The notes beneath the pieces are model-generated. The model did no database searches. It was not told the DNA's origin and saw nothing but the letters and a program-made list of their open reading frames with translations. A stretch of 64,000 bases of DNA, taken from NCBI GenBank assembly GCA_951813525.2, contig CATOTJ020000003.1, positions 434,001 through 498,000 on the forward strand, given 5' to 3'. The translations under genes and the position numbers were made by a program. The DNA is from Thermohalobaculum sp951813525. GTDB lineage: Bacteria; Pseudomonadota; Alphaproteobacteria; Rhodobacterales; Rhodobacteraceae. Shown in pieces: positions 32,953 through 42,462 of this stretch (its first letter is position 1; the number at the start of each line of letters is the position of its first letter).

Positions 32953-34464
32953 CTAAAGCAATTGTCCGGCGGCGGCGCCCAAAGGCTCGTCGGGACGGGA
33001 AATCATGTAACGGCTGACCCAGACCAGACGGTCCTCGGCACGCGTTATGGCGACATAGGCAAGACGTTTCCAAAGCGCCAGCCCAGCCTCGGTCGCACCG
33101 ACGCGCGCGGCAGCGTACAGGTCTGGGGCAAAAACCTGCACGGCTGGCCACTGCGATCCCTGCGCTTTGTGGATCGTGCAAGCGGCACCGTGCAGAAACA
33201 GCGCACCGGATCGTGCCGCCGACAAAATGACCGGCTCGGCCTCGTCGGGGCTCTCGATCTGAATGATCGAGGCGACCGAAATGCCCGGCTCGTCTGTCCC
33301 GGCGATATCGACACGGGCGAAACCTGGCTTGCGCCCCGGGCCGAGATACCGCGCCTGTGCGCCTTTGATCAGTCCGCGTGCTTCCAGGTCCATGCGTTGT
33401 TTTCGCTGTTTCATCGGCAGCTCCAACCCATCGCAGATCAGTGGCTCGCCCGGCACTAAAGCGTGCTCGGGACAGGCATGGGCGGACCGGAACGCTTTGA
33501 TCAGACGCATCCTCGTCTTGTTACGCCAGACCAGAACCGGACTTTCACACATCAGTTCGGCATCTGCACGCTGGGCAATGCTGACGCGTTCATCAGAGGC
33601 CGCGGCGTTGCGGATTGCTTCTTCGAAATCCTCAAAAGCCAGCGCGTCACTGCCCAGCATGTGAGCCAAGTCCAGGATGGGGTTGTCCGCCGCTTGACGG
33701 TGGATACGCGACAACGAGTGATGGCGTTCTTCGGGCAGGCTGCCGAAGATCATCTCGCCGCGTTCACCGACCGGTGCCAACTGGGCCGGATCGCCAAACA
33801 GGATAACAAGCCCGAAGATTTCCTTCAGATCCGCCAGTTTTTCAGCGTCCAACATCGAGGCTTCATCAACCAGGGCAATGTCCAGCCCTTCCTCCCGCCG
33901 TTTCCAGCCCGTGATAAAATCGGCGCCGCGAAGGCCCGCAGCGGCAAATGCGCCGGGGACCGAGGGTTGCTCCTGATAGAACGCATGTGCGCGATCCAAC
34001 GCTTCGTCCGCCAACCCCTCGATTGTCGGTCTGGTCGAGCGTTCGCCCTCCAACCATTCCGCCAGTTTTTCGTATTCCGGGTCATAGACCGGCGTGTAAA
34101 TGATGCGATGGATCGTCGTCGCGGGCACCCCTTTGTTGCGAAGAACCGAGGCGGCCTTGTTTGTCGGGGCCAGAACCGCAAACGACCGCCGGTTCTTGCG
34201 CCGTGGCGGCTCCCAATCTGGGCGTATCGCGGCCAATCCGATTTCTTTCAGAACATGCGCCAACTCGGCCAGCAGAACGGTCTTGCCTGAACCTGCTTTG
34301 CCGGTGATTGCCAGCACCTCTGTCTTTGCAACCCCCTCGTCGCGCGCGACCGTTGTACCTGTCGAAAGATCGATCCCATAACCAGCCAACAGATCACCGA
34401 CGGCTTGCCAGGCGGCTGTCTGATCGTCGGAAAAATCAAGGGTTTGACGGATCGGTTCGAACAT
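32953..34464 (-). CDS. RecD2-like ATP-dependent DNA helicase
   Basis: A 503-residue superfamily 1 helicase. Walker A GKAGSGKT (55-62), motif Ia APTNKAASVL, motif II ALVDEASML, motif III LFGDPAQLAPVGERGE, and the C-terminal UvrD_C_2 segment (CTIHKAQGSQWPAVQVF ... LAYVAITRAEDRLVWVSR). It is shorter than canonical RecD2 and lacks the N-terminal HhH region; it has an internal insert at about 130-180. Alphaproteobacteria carry such short helicases outside RecBCD. It is probably involved in DNA repair. 20 bp upstream of DUF2125. Confidence 0.93.
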   Translation of the reverse strand: MFEPIRQTLDFSDDQTAAWQAVGDLLAGYGIDLSTGTTVARDEGVAKTEVLAITGKAGSGKTVLLAELAHVLKEIGLAAIRPDWEPPRRKNRRSFAVLAPTNKAASVLRNKGVPATTIHRIIYTPVYDPEYEKLAEWLEGERSTRPTIEGLADEALDRAHAFYQEQPSVPGAFAAAGLRGADFITGWKRREEGLDIALVDEASMLDAEKLADLKEIFGLVILFGDPAQLAPVGERGEMIFGSLPEERHHSLSRIHRQAADNPILDLAHMLGSDALAFEDFEEAIRNAAASDERVSIAQRADAELMCESPVLVWRNKTRMRLIKAFRSAHACPEHALVPGEPLICDGLELPMKQRKQRMDLEARGLIKGAQARYLGPGRKPGFARVDIAGTDEPGISVASIIQIESPDEAEPVILSAARSGALFLHGAACTIHKAQGSQWPAVQVFAPDLYAAARVGATEAGLALWKRLAYVAITRAEDRLVWVSRYMISRPDEPLGAAAGQLL

Positions 34465-34537
34465 TCGCCCTGCTTATTGCGTTGGGGCGCCGCACACCAG
34501 CCCCGGGGGGCTGGACCCGGACCAATCTCACGCATAA

Positions 34538-34951
34538 GTGCCGGGGACGAAGGCGAGCCATCCAACCCGTATCCTGACCTGCTGCTATTGCGGCGCCCGT
34601 TCGACCTTGCCGCCACGGGTTGCGCACGCATTGGTCTGTCATGGTTGCGGCGCGCCGATCCAACGGATCGAGGCGTTGCAGCCCGAGATCGAGCGTTTGC
34701 CCAAGCGCATGGGCGAAAAGCGTCCTGCAATTCCGCACCGGGCGGACAAATACGATGGGCATAAGGCCAAGGACCGGCCGGATCGCCGGCGTAAGGGCAA
34801 GTACCGCAAACGCGAACACAAACGGGATGACCGGTGGGATGACCGGGATGATCGGGACGACCGCCGCCGGAAGAGTAAGCGCCGCGGGTTTCGCTACTAT
34901 TTCGACAAGATCGTCGATGAAGCCGAGGACATCTTCGATATCTTCGACTGA
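34538..34951 (+). CDS. zinc-ribbon protein with basic/acidic low-complexity tail
   Basis: About 137 residues from a possible GTG at 34538; the exact start is uncertain. CCYCG and VCHGCGAP form a four-Cys zinc ribbon. The rest is very charged (KRDDRWDDRDDRDDRRRKSK), ending with an acidic helix (FDKIVDEAEDIFDIFD). Such TFIIB-like zinc-ribbon proteins recur in Rhodobacterales. Function unknown; nucleic-acid binding is plausible. Confidence 0.7.
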   Translation: MPGTKASHPTRILTCCYCGARSTLPPRVAHALVCHGCGAPIQRIEALQPEIERLPKRMGEKRPAIPHRADKYDGHKAKDRPDRRRKGKYRKREHKRDDRWDDRDDRDDRRRKSKRRGFRYYFDKIVDEAEDIFDIFD

Positions 34952-34962
34952 GCGGCTACGCG

Positions 34963-36735
34963 TTACACGCCTTCGGTGAATTGCAACCGCGCGAGGCGGG
35001 CATAGAGGCCACCTTCCGCGACCAGCGCATCATGGGCGCCGGTGGCAACAATCTGTCCGCCCTGCATCACAACGATCAGATCGGCGCGTTTCACGGTTGC
35101 CAACCTGTGCGCGATCACCAGCGTCGTGCGGCCTTCGGCCAACGCCTCGACCGCGCCTTGGACCGCACGCTCGGATTCGGCGTCGAGCGCCGATGTCGCT
35201 TCGTCCAGCAGCAAGAGCGGTGCATCACGCAAGATCGCACGGGCGATGGCAATGCGCTGTTTTTGGCCGCCGGACAGCAATACGCCGCGCTCGCCCAGCC
35301 AGGTATCATATCCTTCTGGAAGGTCCGAGATGAAGTCGTGCGCGGCGGCGGCACGGGCGGCGGACTGAACCCTGTCCATTTTGGCATCGGGATCGCCGAA
35401 ACGAATATTGGCAGCGACGCTGTCCGCGAAAATGACCGGTTCCTGTGGAACGAGCGCAATCTGGCGCCGCAAATCGTTCAGGCTCAATCGGTCGATAGGG
35501 ACGCCATCCAGCAGAATTCGGCCCTGATCTGGATCGTAAAATCGCAGCAACATCTGCAGGATCGTGGTCTTCCCCGCGCCCGAAGGGCCGACCAGCGCCA
35601 CTGTCTGCCCCGGGGCGACGTCAAAGCTGACACCGGCAAGGGCCGGCGCATCCTGCCGTGTCGCGTAGGCGAAGTGCACGTCTTCGAATCGGACTGCCCC
35701 TTCGGGCGGGCTTGCCGAGGCCAGCGGATCGGCCGGTTCGCAGATTGGATTGGACATGACCATCAATTCGACCAGCCGCTCGGTCGCACCTGCGGCGCGC
35801 TGCAACTCACCCCAAACCTCAGACAAGGCCGCGACCGAGCCTGCGGTAATCACCGCATAGATCACGAACTGGGTCATTTCGCCCGGGCTCATCCGCCCGG
35901 CCATGACATCGCGCGCACCCATCCAGACGATGCCGACAATGCCCGAGAAGATCAGGAATATGACAATCGCCGTCAGGAGCGCCCGCGCGCCGATCCGGTC
36001 AACGGCGGCCCGGTAGGCGGCCTCAACCCGGTCGCTGAAAACGGCGCGGGAGCGGTCGACATGGGTCATCGCCTGGACGGTCTGGGCGGCCTGCAGCACC
36101 TCGCCCGCCATCGTGGCGCTGTCAGCCAACAGATCCTGGCTAAGACGCGACAATCGCCGGACCCTGCGTCCGAGAAACAGGATCGGTCCGATCACCAGGG
36201 GAACCAGCAGCAGCGTCAACGCCGTTAGTTTCGGCGAGGTCACAAGCAACAACACCGTTCCGCCGCACAGTAAAAGGATATTGCGCAGCGCGATGGACGC
36301 TGTGGACCCGACAACGCCCTGAATAACGGATGTATCCGCGGTCAGGCGGGTCAACACCTCGGTCGTCATCAGCTTTTCATAGAAGGCCGGGCTCATCCCC
36401 GCGACATGGCTGAAGACACCAGCGCGGACGTCGGCGATCACCCGCTCGCCCAATCGGCTGACCAGATAAAATCGCAGTGCCGTCGCGAGCGCCAATGCCA
36501 ATGCAATACCCAGAAAGGCAACAAAGTACCGGTCAATCAGCCCAAAATCCTGATCCGCAAAGCCGTCAATCACGCGCCGGAGCGCCATTGGCAACGATAA
36601 AGTCAATCCGGCGGCCAACAACAGCGCCACGGCGACGCCCAGGATTGTCCAGCGATATGGGCGCAGAAACGGAGCCAGGCCGCGCAGCGGACCCAACTGG
36701 GCCGATTTCGGGCGTTCTTCGGTCATTTCTGCCAT
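34963..36735 (-). CDS. ABC transporter fused permease/ATP-binding protein
   Basis: 590 residues. Six transmembrane helices in residues 25-310 (ABC exporter type I fold) and a nucleotide-binding domain with Walker A GPSGAGKTT, Q-loop LVPQEP, signature LSGGQKQRIAIARA, Walker B LLLLDEAT, and the H-loop in LVIAHRL. It resembles MsbA/BmrA multidrug or lipid exporters. It would work as a homodimer. ATG at 36735. The substrate is not deducible; the MFS transporter beside it is divergent. Confidence 0.95.
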   Translation of the reverse strand: MAEMTEERPKSAQLGPLRGLAPFLRPYRWTILGVAVALLLAAGLTLSLPMALRRVIDGFADQDFGLIDRYFVAFLGIALALALATALRFYLVSRLGERVIADVRAGVFSHVAGMSPAFYEKLMTTEVLTRLTADTSVIQGVVGSTASIALRNILLLCGGTVLLLVTSPKLTALTLLLVPLVIGPILFLGRRVRRLSRLSQDLLADSATMAGEVLQAAQTVQAMTHVDRSRAVFSDRVEAAYRAAVDRIGARALLTAIVIFLIFSGIVGIVWMGARDVMAGRMSPGEMTQFVIYAVITAGSVAALSEVWGELQRAAGATERLVELMVMSNPICEPADPLASASPPEGAVRFEDVHFAYATRQDAPALAGVSFDVAPGQTVALVGPSGAGKTTILQMLLRFYDPDQGRILLDGVPIDRLSLNDLRRQIALVPQEPVIFADSVAANIRFGDPDAKMDRVQSAARAAAAHDFISDLPEGYDTWLGERGVLLSGGQKQRIAIARAILRDAPLLLLDEATSALDAESERAVQGAVEALAEGRTTLVIAHRLATVKRADLIVVMQGGQIVATGAHDALVAEGGLYARLARLQFTEGV

Positions 36736-36891
36736 CTGTCTTCGGCCCCTGCCGCCCGAACTGGGCGCCGCGTCATAACAACCGGTACGGTCTGGCTTCA
36801 AGGCATCTGCGGGTGCCAAGGGGCCGCAGGCCTGTCCAGTAATCGACAGCATCGGTCGCATAAGAGGGCGACATGGCTATCGAAAGGCGCC

Positions 36892-38151
36892 ATGGTCACG
36901 CATCACCGGTCAGGGTTCATGCGCCTTCTAATTTCGTTCGCCGCTCTTTTTCTATCCGCCTTTCTGATTCAGATCGGGTCGGGGTCTCTTGGGCCGTTGG
37001 ATGCGCTTTCTGGGGCGGCGCTGGGGTGGTCGACACCTCAAATCGGTCTTCTTGGGTCAGCGCATTTCGCGGGGTTCTTCATCGGTTGCTGGGTTATGCC
37101 GCGCTTGATCGGATGGTCAGGCCATTCCCGCGCTTTTGCGACGACCGCAGCCATTGGCGCGATCGGCATCATTCTGCACCCCGTCCTGCAGGGGCCGGAA
37201 TGGTGGGCGGCGCTGCGGGTTCTGTCGGGCATTTCGATCGCCGGGTGCTACACGGTGATCGAAGCGTGGATGCAGGCCAAGATCGAAAAGGGGATGCGTG
37301 GACGTGTGTTCGGCATCTATCGATCGGTCGATCTGGTTGGAGGCATGGTCGCCCAGGCGTTGATCGCGTTCCTGGAACCAGCGGCTTATGCCTCGTACAA
37401 TATCGTCGCGATTTTCTGCTGCCTCTGCCTGGTACCTTTGGCAGTTACGCGCCAGGTTCCTCCGGTTCTCGATCACCCCCCTGTTCTGGCGCCAATCAGG
37501 TCTTGGGCAGTCTCGCCGCTGGCTTGCTTTGCGATCATAATCACCGGGGCGACAGGAGCCAGCTTTCGGATGGTCGGCCCATTGGTCGGGATCGAATATG
37601 GGCTGGAAGCAGGACAGATCGCGATCTTTCTGATTGCGGCCGTAATCGGTGCCGCCGCAGCGCAGTTCCCGATCGGGTGGCTGGCGGACAAGGTGGATCG
37701 GCGTTGGGTATTGAACGGTTTGTCGTTCGCCGCGATCCTGGTCTGCACCGGCGTCACGTTGTTCGTGGATCATGGCGACGCGATGGCGCTGTTCATTGCC
37801 TCGGCCGGGTTCGGTGCGACGTCGATCACGATTTATTCGGTCGCCGCCGCACATGCGAACGACTTCTGCCCGGAAGACTTTGTAGTCGAATTGAACGCCT
37901 CGCTGATCTTTTACTTCTCGCTGGGCGCGATTGCAGCACCCCTGCTGGTGTCCGAAATCATTGAAGCAGTGGGCGCGCAGGCACTGTTCGTCTTCATCGC
38001 GGGCGCGCATGTGTTGTTGATCGCCTTCACCCTCTACCGTATGACCCGGCGGGCGGCCGCGGCAGCCACGCGCTATCGCTATCAGCCACGCACGTCGATG
38101 ATCTTCTGGCGCCGTCGCGTAAGAAACGGTGGCAACGACGAAGACGATTGA
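36892..38151 (+). CDS. MFS transporter (YcaD-like)
   Basis: 419 residues with 12 predicted transmembrane helices. The N-half has LGWSTPQIGLLGSAHFAGFF and RVLSGISIAGCYTVIEAWMQ; the loop GRVFGIYRSVD and the second-half motif WLADKVDRRWVL match the YcaD-like branch of the major facilitator superfamily. ATG at 36892 or 36919 may be the start. Substrate unknown. It runs into the GST gene with an 11-bp gap. Confidence 0.92.
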   Translation: MVTHHRSGFMRLLISFAALFLSAFLIQIGSGSLGPLDALSGAALGWSTPQIGLLGSAHFAGFFIGCWVMPRLIGWSGHSRAFATTAAIGAIGIILHPVLQGPEWWAALRVLSGISIAGCYTVIEAWMQAKIEKGMRGRVFGIYRSVDLVGGMVAQALIAFLEPAAYASYNIVAIFCCLCLVPLAVTRQVPPVLDHPPVLAPIRSWAVSPLACFAIIITGATGASFRMVGPLVGIEYGLEAGQIAIFLIAAVIGAAAAQFPIGWLADKVDRRWVLNGLSFAAILVCTGVTLFVDHGDAMALFIASAGFGATSITIYSVAAAHANDFCPEDFVVELNASLIFYFSLGAIAAPLLVSEIIEAVGAQALFVFIAGAHVLLIAFTLYRMTRRAAAAATRYRYQPRTSMIFWRRRVRNGGNDEDD

Positions 38152-38162
38152 AAGGACAGCGC

Positions 38163-38768
38163 ATGAAGCTTCTCTATTCTCCCGCCTCGCCCTATGTACG
38201 CAAGGTGATGTTGACCGCGCACGAGCTTGGATTGGTCGATCGGTTGGAGATGCAGACGGGCGGATCGTCGCCGCTGGACCCGAATCCGGACATTGTCGCG
38301 GTGAACCCGGTCGGTCGCATTCCGGCGTTGATCACGGATGATGGTGTCACGCTTTCGGACAGCCGGGTCATTTGCCGGTATCTGAACCATGTGGCCTCCG
38401 GCTCGCTTTACGCCGCTGGCGAGGCCGAGTTTCCGATGATCGCGCGCGAGGCGCTGGCGGAAGCGATGATCGATTCCGCTCTTTTGGTGGTCTACGAAGG
38501 CCGCCTGCGGCCCGAGGACAAGCAATTCCAGCCCTGGGTGGACGGCCAAAAACGCAAAATCGTTGATGCTTGCACGCGGCTGAACCAACGGATCGATGAA
38601 TATTCGGGCGACATCTCTATCGACAAGATCGCGCTGGGAAGCGCGCTGGGTTATCTCGACTTCCGGATGCCGGACCTTGGCTGGCGCGATGGGCGGCCGG
38701 GGCTGGCCGATTGGTTCGGAGCATTCTCCGAGCGGGCATCGATGCAGGCAACGGCTCCGGCTGGTTGA
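38163..38768 (+). CDS. glutathione S-transferase family protein
   Basis: 201 residues. An N-terminal thioredoxin-like GST domain (MKLLYSPASPYVRKVMLTAH, with NPVGRIPALITDDG and the glutathione-binding SDSRVICRYL) and an all-helical C-terminal domain. The Ser/Tyr near SPASPY is the catalytic region. ATG at 38163. Possibly co-transcribed with the MFS gene and involved in detoxification; the exact substrate is unknown. Confidence 0.93.
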   Translation: MKLLYSPASPYVRKVMLTAHELGLVDRLEMQTGGSSPLDPNPDIVAVNPVGRIPALITDDGVTLSDSRVICRYLNHVASGSLYAAGEAEFPMIAREALAEAMIDSALLVVYEGRLRPEDKQFQPWVDGQKRKIVDACTRLNQRIDEYSGDISIDKIALGSALGYLDFRMPDLGWRDGRPGLADWFGAFSERASMQATAPAG

Positions 38769-38875
38769 TTTCGCCTGGGCGGGCCCACCCGCCCTGATCC
38801 GGCACCTCCCGTGCCGCTGAGAGAGGATGCCGGCGGCAAAGAACGAACCCCGGTGGACCCGCCGCCACCCTGCGG

Positions 38876-39417
38876 GTGGTCGCGTTGGACGCCGCCGCCG
38901 CAATTACGGAGCTGTTCAACCAACCCAAAGTGATCAAGGGGACCCTTCGCCTTCCCTTCACGCCCGAGATGGGGATTGCCGAATGGCCGTCCGGTCTTGG
39001 CCGGACAAAGCGGATGATCGTGCCGAGGCTTAAGGCCGCGCGGTCGGGCTTATTCTGATCAGCCGGTTTGACGGGCGCATGTCCCATTGCGGTGACCTCT
39101 TTATCGCCGCGCATGATGATTTTCACGGGCGCGGGATCGGCGCGGAATTGACGACCGCCGCAATCGATATCGCCGACAACTGGATGGGCCTGATGCGTCT
39201 GTAGTTAGAGGTATTGGTCGATAATCCGGGCGCCCTTCGGCTTTACGAACGACTTGGATTCGAGATTGAAGGGTGCGCAACAGCGGGTACGCTGACCGCG
39301 GGGGCCTATGTCGATCATTATAACATGGCACGGATCCGGTCGGCGCCTGTGCGCCGCGCACCGGACGAGGCAGCGACCCGTAAGGCCGGAACCGTCGCTA
39401 TAATAAGAACGTCGTAA
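38876..39417 (+). pseudogene. GNAT acetyltransferase, decayed
   Basis: Pieces of one GNAT N-acetyltransferase lie in two frames. The first frame gives VVALDAAAAITELFNQPKVI and an FTPE segment. The frame then shifts at about 38990-39010, after which GRAVGLILISRF, HGRGIGAELTTAAIDIADNW (acetyl-CoA-binding motif), LEVLVDNPGALRLYERLGFE and HYNMARI follow. In that frame there are in-frame stops at about 39030 (TAA) and 39202 (TAG). At least one frameshift and two nonsense changes make it inactive. The 3' end overlaps the dctM stop. Confidence 0.85.
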
Positions 39418-40657
39418 GCTCTGGAATAAACGTCACCAGCATCAGCACGACGAAGATAATGGCGATAAACGGCAAGACCGATAGACAGATCAAGCCGAAC
39501 TTCTCTTTGAAAGCGGTCATCGCCACGATCAAATTCAACCCTATGGGCGGGGTCAGAAACCCAATTTCCAGATTAATGACCATCATCACACCAAAATGGA
39601 TCGGGTCGATGTCATAGGCCGTGGCTGCAACCAGCAACAGCGGTGCCAGGACCAGGATCGCCGCGACGACCTCGAACATACACCCGACAACCAGCAGCAG
39701 CACATTGACCGCCAGCAGGAACGCAATCTTGTTGTCGACTGCGCCGGTGATGAACTCGGCCAGCGCTCTGGGCACGCCATAAAGCGTCAGGATCGTCTTT
39801 AGCGACAGCGCCACGGCAACGATCGGGAACAGCATTCCCAGCATCCGCGACGTATCCACCATCGTCCGGTAGAAATCCTTGAGGCCCAACTCGCGGTGCA
39901 CCAGCGTTTCGATCAACAAACCATATGCCAGTGCGACCGCAGCAGCTTCGGTCGGCGAAAAGAAGCCGGAGTAGATGCCGCCCAGAAGCAGAACCGGCAT
40001 CAAAAGCGACCAAATCCCATCCTTGACTGCAACGACCAGCTCTTTGCCGTCGAACGGCTCGGTCGTCATGTTCCGATTTGTCCAAAGCGCGTAACCCGCC
40101 AGTCCGACGGTCAACATGACGCCAGGAATGATCCCAGCGATAAAAAGGTCCGAGATCGATTTTTCGGTGACCAGCCCATAAAGGATCAACGGGATCGACG
40201 GGGGAATGATAATCCCCAACGTCCCGCCCGAAGTCAGGGCACCCAGCGCGAATTTCTTCGGGTACCCGTTGTCAATCAGCGCCGGATAGAGGATCGTTCC
40301 AACAGCCAGCAATGTGACGGGTGACGACCCGGAAATCGCGGCAAAAAGCGCACAAGACAGGATCGTCGCGACGCCCAATCCGCCGGGTAAAAAACATGTG
40401 GCGACCCGGGTTATGTTTATCAATCGCCGGGCAATCGACCCCCTGGTCATTAGATTTCCAGCAATCAGGAAGATCGGGATTGCCAGCAGAACCTCGTTAT
40501 TCAAGCTGATCCACATGTCTTCGACAAGATAGACAAGCTGACCTTCGCCCCAAACCAGGTGCGTGTATGCGCCCACGAAAATCAGGACGACGACGACATT
40601 CTGACGGATCGCCAGCAACACCAGAACGGCGACCAGCAGGATAATGGCTTCGGTCAT
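39398..40657 (-). CDS. dctM: TRAP transporter large permease DctM
   Basis: A 419-residue membrane protein of the DctM family, which forms the transport channel of tripartite ATP-independent periplasmic transporters. Typical stretches: ILSCALFAAISGSSPVTLLAV, SGGTLGIIIPPSIPLILYG, GIYSGFFSPTEAAAVALAYG, and FLTPPIGLNLIVA. ATG at 40657 overlaps the dctQ stop by 4 bases. The transporter is co-oriented with a TetR regulator and adjacent to a sulfatase, which suggests a sulfate ester or its product as substrate (inference). Confidence 0.95.
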   Translation of the reverse strand: MTEAIILLVAVLVLLAIRQNVVVVLIFVGAYTHLVWGEGQLVYLVEDMWISLNNEVLLAIPIFLIAGNLMTRGSIARRLINITRVATCFLPGGLGVATILSCALFAAISGSSPVTLLAVGTILYPALIDNGYPKKFALGALTSGGTLGIIIPPSIPLILYGLVTEKSISDLFIAGIIPGVMLTVGLAGYALWTNRNMTTEPFDGKELVVAVKDGIWSLLMPVLLLGGIYSGFFSPTEAAAVALAYGLLIETLVHRELGLKDFYRTMVDTSRMLGMLFPIVAVALSLKTILTLYGVPRALAEFITGAVDNKIAFLLAVNVLLLVVGCMFEVVAAILVLAPLLLVAATAYDIDPIHFGVMMVINLEIGFLTPPIGLNLIVAMTAFKEKFGLICLSVLPFIAIIFVVLMLVTFIPELTTFLL

Positions 40658-41214
40658 GCGACGGTTTCTTCTGCGACGGGCTTCAGATCGGGCCAAAGCG
40701 CAAAGACCCCGTGCCGTATCGCGGTCGAGAAAAATGCATACGGAATAACCATCTGGATCGGCCACAACTGCCAATAAAGGACTGCGGCCTTTTCTTTGTA
40801 TTCGAGCGATTGCAGCACAAAGAAAACGCCGAAAACACCGGCAGCCGTAAAGAAGGCGAATGCAAAGCCGTCGCCCGCCCGGGTTGCGCCGCGCGCGGCC
40901 TGACCCTTAAAAACAAAATCCATGAAGGCGGGACGGATATGAGAGTTGGAAGCGGTTGCCAGCGACAGGCCGATAAATCCGGCAACGATGGCAGCAAAGA
41001 CGGCCATCTTGGTGGCGCCGAAAATACCTTTGGTATGGAACTCGGACCCGATCATCGAACTGACCAGTTCCGATCCCCAGGCCCCTTTGGAAAGCGGGCC
41101 TTCACGTCCCAACACGTCGCCGATCAAAAGTGCCGCCACGATCACATAAGCAATCGCAGCGACGATAGATTCAGCGGCAGTCAGCGTGCGCAGCAGTCGA
41201 GCGGCGCCCTGCAC
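40654..41214 (-). CDS. dctQ: TRAP transporter small permease DctQ
   Basis: 186 residues from a GTG at 41214, one base after the dctP stop. Four predicted transmembrane helices (SIVAAIAYVIVAALLIGDVL, KMAVFAAIVAGFIGLSLAT, FFTAAGVFGVFFVLQSL, LWPIQMVIPYAFFSTAI). The longer open frame upstream belongs to dctP antisense of its own codons and is not used. Small permease subunit linking DctP and DctM. Confidence 0.88.
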   Translation of the reverse strand: MQGAARLLRTLTAAESIVAAIAYVIVAALLIGDVLGREGPLSKGAWGSELVSSMIGSEFHTKGIFGATKMAVFAAIVAGFIGLSLATASNSHIRPAFMDFVFKGQAARGATRAGDGFAFAFFTAAGVFGVFFVLQSLEYKEKAAVLYWQLWPIQMVIPYAFFSTAIRHGVFALWPDLKPVAEETVA

Positions 41215-41215
41215 G

Positions 41216-42205
41216 CTAGCCGCCGCAGGCTTTCTTCGCGGCCTCGATCGCCGTCCAGGTGGCTGCCGAATTGCCGCCCATCTCTTCGACGATCTGCGGC
41301 TGGACACCGGCGGCAACAGACACCCACTCGGCCATTTCGGCTTCGGTCGGACGATAGACAGGTACACCAGCGCCTTCGATCTTCTTCAACAGCCCGTCGG
41401 ATGCACCACGAAGCACCGGGCGGAAGCCCTTGAAGACGTCTCCGGCGTCCATCACCCAGCCCTTTTCCTCTTCACTGAGGCTATCAAAAATCTTTTTCGA
41501 GATGATGACAGTGCCGATCTGATGGACATGATTGGTCACGACCACATGCGGCGCGATTTTATGAGTGCCGATAGCGATGCCATAAACGGTCGGCCATGTC
41601 GCTGCGTTCACATTCCCGGTCTTCAGCGCAGGCATCGAGTCGGTCGTGCCCAAAGGCACCGCACTGGCGCCAGCCGCGTCCAAATAAAGTGTGTCTGTTT
41701 TTGTCGGCGCGGCGCGGACTTTCATGCCCTTGAAGTCAGACGGCTTCTTGACCGGGTCTTTCGAGAAGATGATCTGATAGCCCACTTCCAGGAATGCAAT
41801 CGTGACAACCCCGGCTTCGTCGAAAGCGGCGGAGAAGGTGCTGATCAGGTGATTGTCCGCGACACAGTCCGCCATCTCGAGGTTTTCGAAGGCGTAAGGC
41901 GAGGACAAAAGCCCGAACTCGGGGACCAAAAGCGAGGTTGCCGTATTCGACAGTCCGGCCATGTCCAGGCGGCCGCGGGCAACCTGCCGGGCAACGGTTT
42001 GTTCGTCGCCCAGTTCGGACGAGAAGTAGGTTTTGATCGTTAACTTGCCGCCAGAGAGTTCAGCCACTTTTGCCGCATAGGCATTCGCAACCTTGCCCCA
42101 GGGCGAGGCTTCGGGCGCCGCCGTCGAAGAACGAAGCTCGCGGGCATCCGCGTTCGCGCCGACTGCCATCAAAGCAGCAACCGCGCAGGCCATCAAACGT
42201 CTCAC
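41216..42205 (-). CDS. dctP: TRAP transporter solute-binding protein DctP
   Basis: A 329-residue periplasmic binding protein with a Sec signal peptide (LMACAVAALMAVGANADA). DctP family features: LSGGKLTIKTYFSSELGDEQ, then VARGRLDMAGLS, and VRAAPTKTDTLYLDAAGASA with the substrate-anchoring Arg. GTG start at 42205 preceded by GGGAGGAA. It is the first gene of dctP-dctQ-dctM. The ligand is not deducible from sequence. Confidence 0.94.
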   Translation of the reverse strand: MRRLMACAVAALMAVGANADARELRSSTAAPEASPWGKVANAYAAKVAELSGGKLTIKTYFSSELGDEQTVARQVARGRLDMAGLSNTATSLLVPEFGLLSSPYAFENLEMADCVADNHLISTFSAAFDEAGVVTIAFLEVGYQIIFSKDPVKKPSDFKGMKVRAAPTKTDTLYLDAAGASAVPLGTTDSMPALKTGNVNAATWPTVYGIAIGTHKIAPHVVVTNHVHQIGTVIISKKIFDSLSEEEKGWVMDAGDVFKGFRPVLRGASDGLLKKIEGAGVPVYRPTEAEMAEWVSVAAGVQPQIVEEMGGNSAATWTAIEAAKKACGG

Positions 42206-42462
42206 TGGTATTCCTCCCAAAATCGGGCGTCTTTGCGCCTCTTCTCGATGTTACCGGCGTTTTTGACCGGCGGTGTTAGGGGTCGCCCCCGCTCATTTAT
42301 CTTCGTTCTTCGTCCATCCAGTCATCAGAGCGCCCGCTCGGTTCGGGCCACACTTGCCCAGCAAATGATTGCTCTTGATCCACCGGCCATGAACTCTGGT
42401 TGCTCCAGGCAGTGCAAGTGAAATCCTTTCACCGCAGGAACGGACAACCGCTGCGGCATCCG

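Noticed and set aside
34981..36228. Plus-strand ORF of 415 codons
   Set aside because: Antisense shadow of the ABC exporter; high GC at third positions keeps the opposite frame open.
38790..38850. Possible TPP-type riboswitch (CTGATCCGG, CTGAGA and ATGCCGGCG segments near each other)
   Set aside because: The conserved TPP elements are in the wrong order and spacing, and the gene that follows is a dead acetyltransferase, not a thiamine gene.
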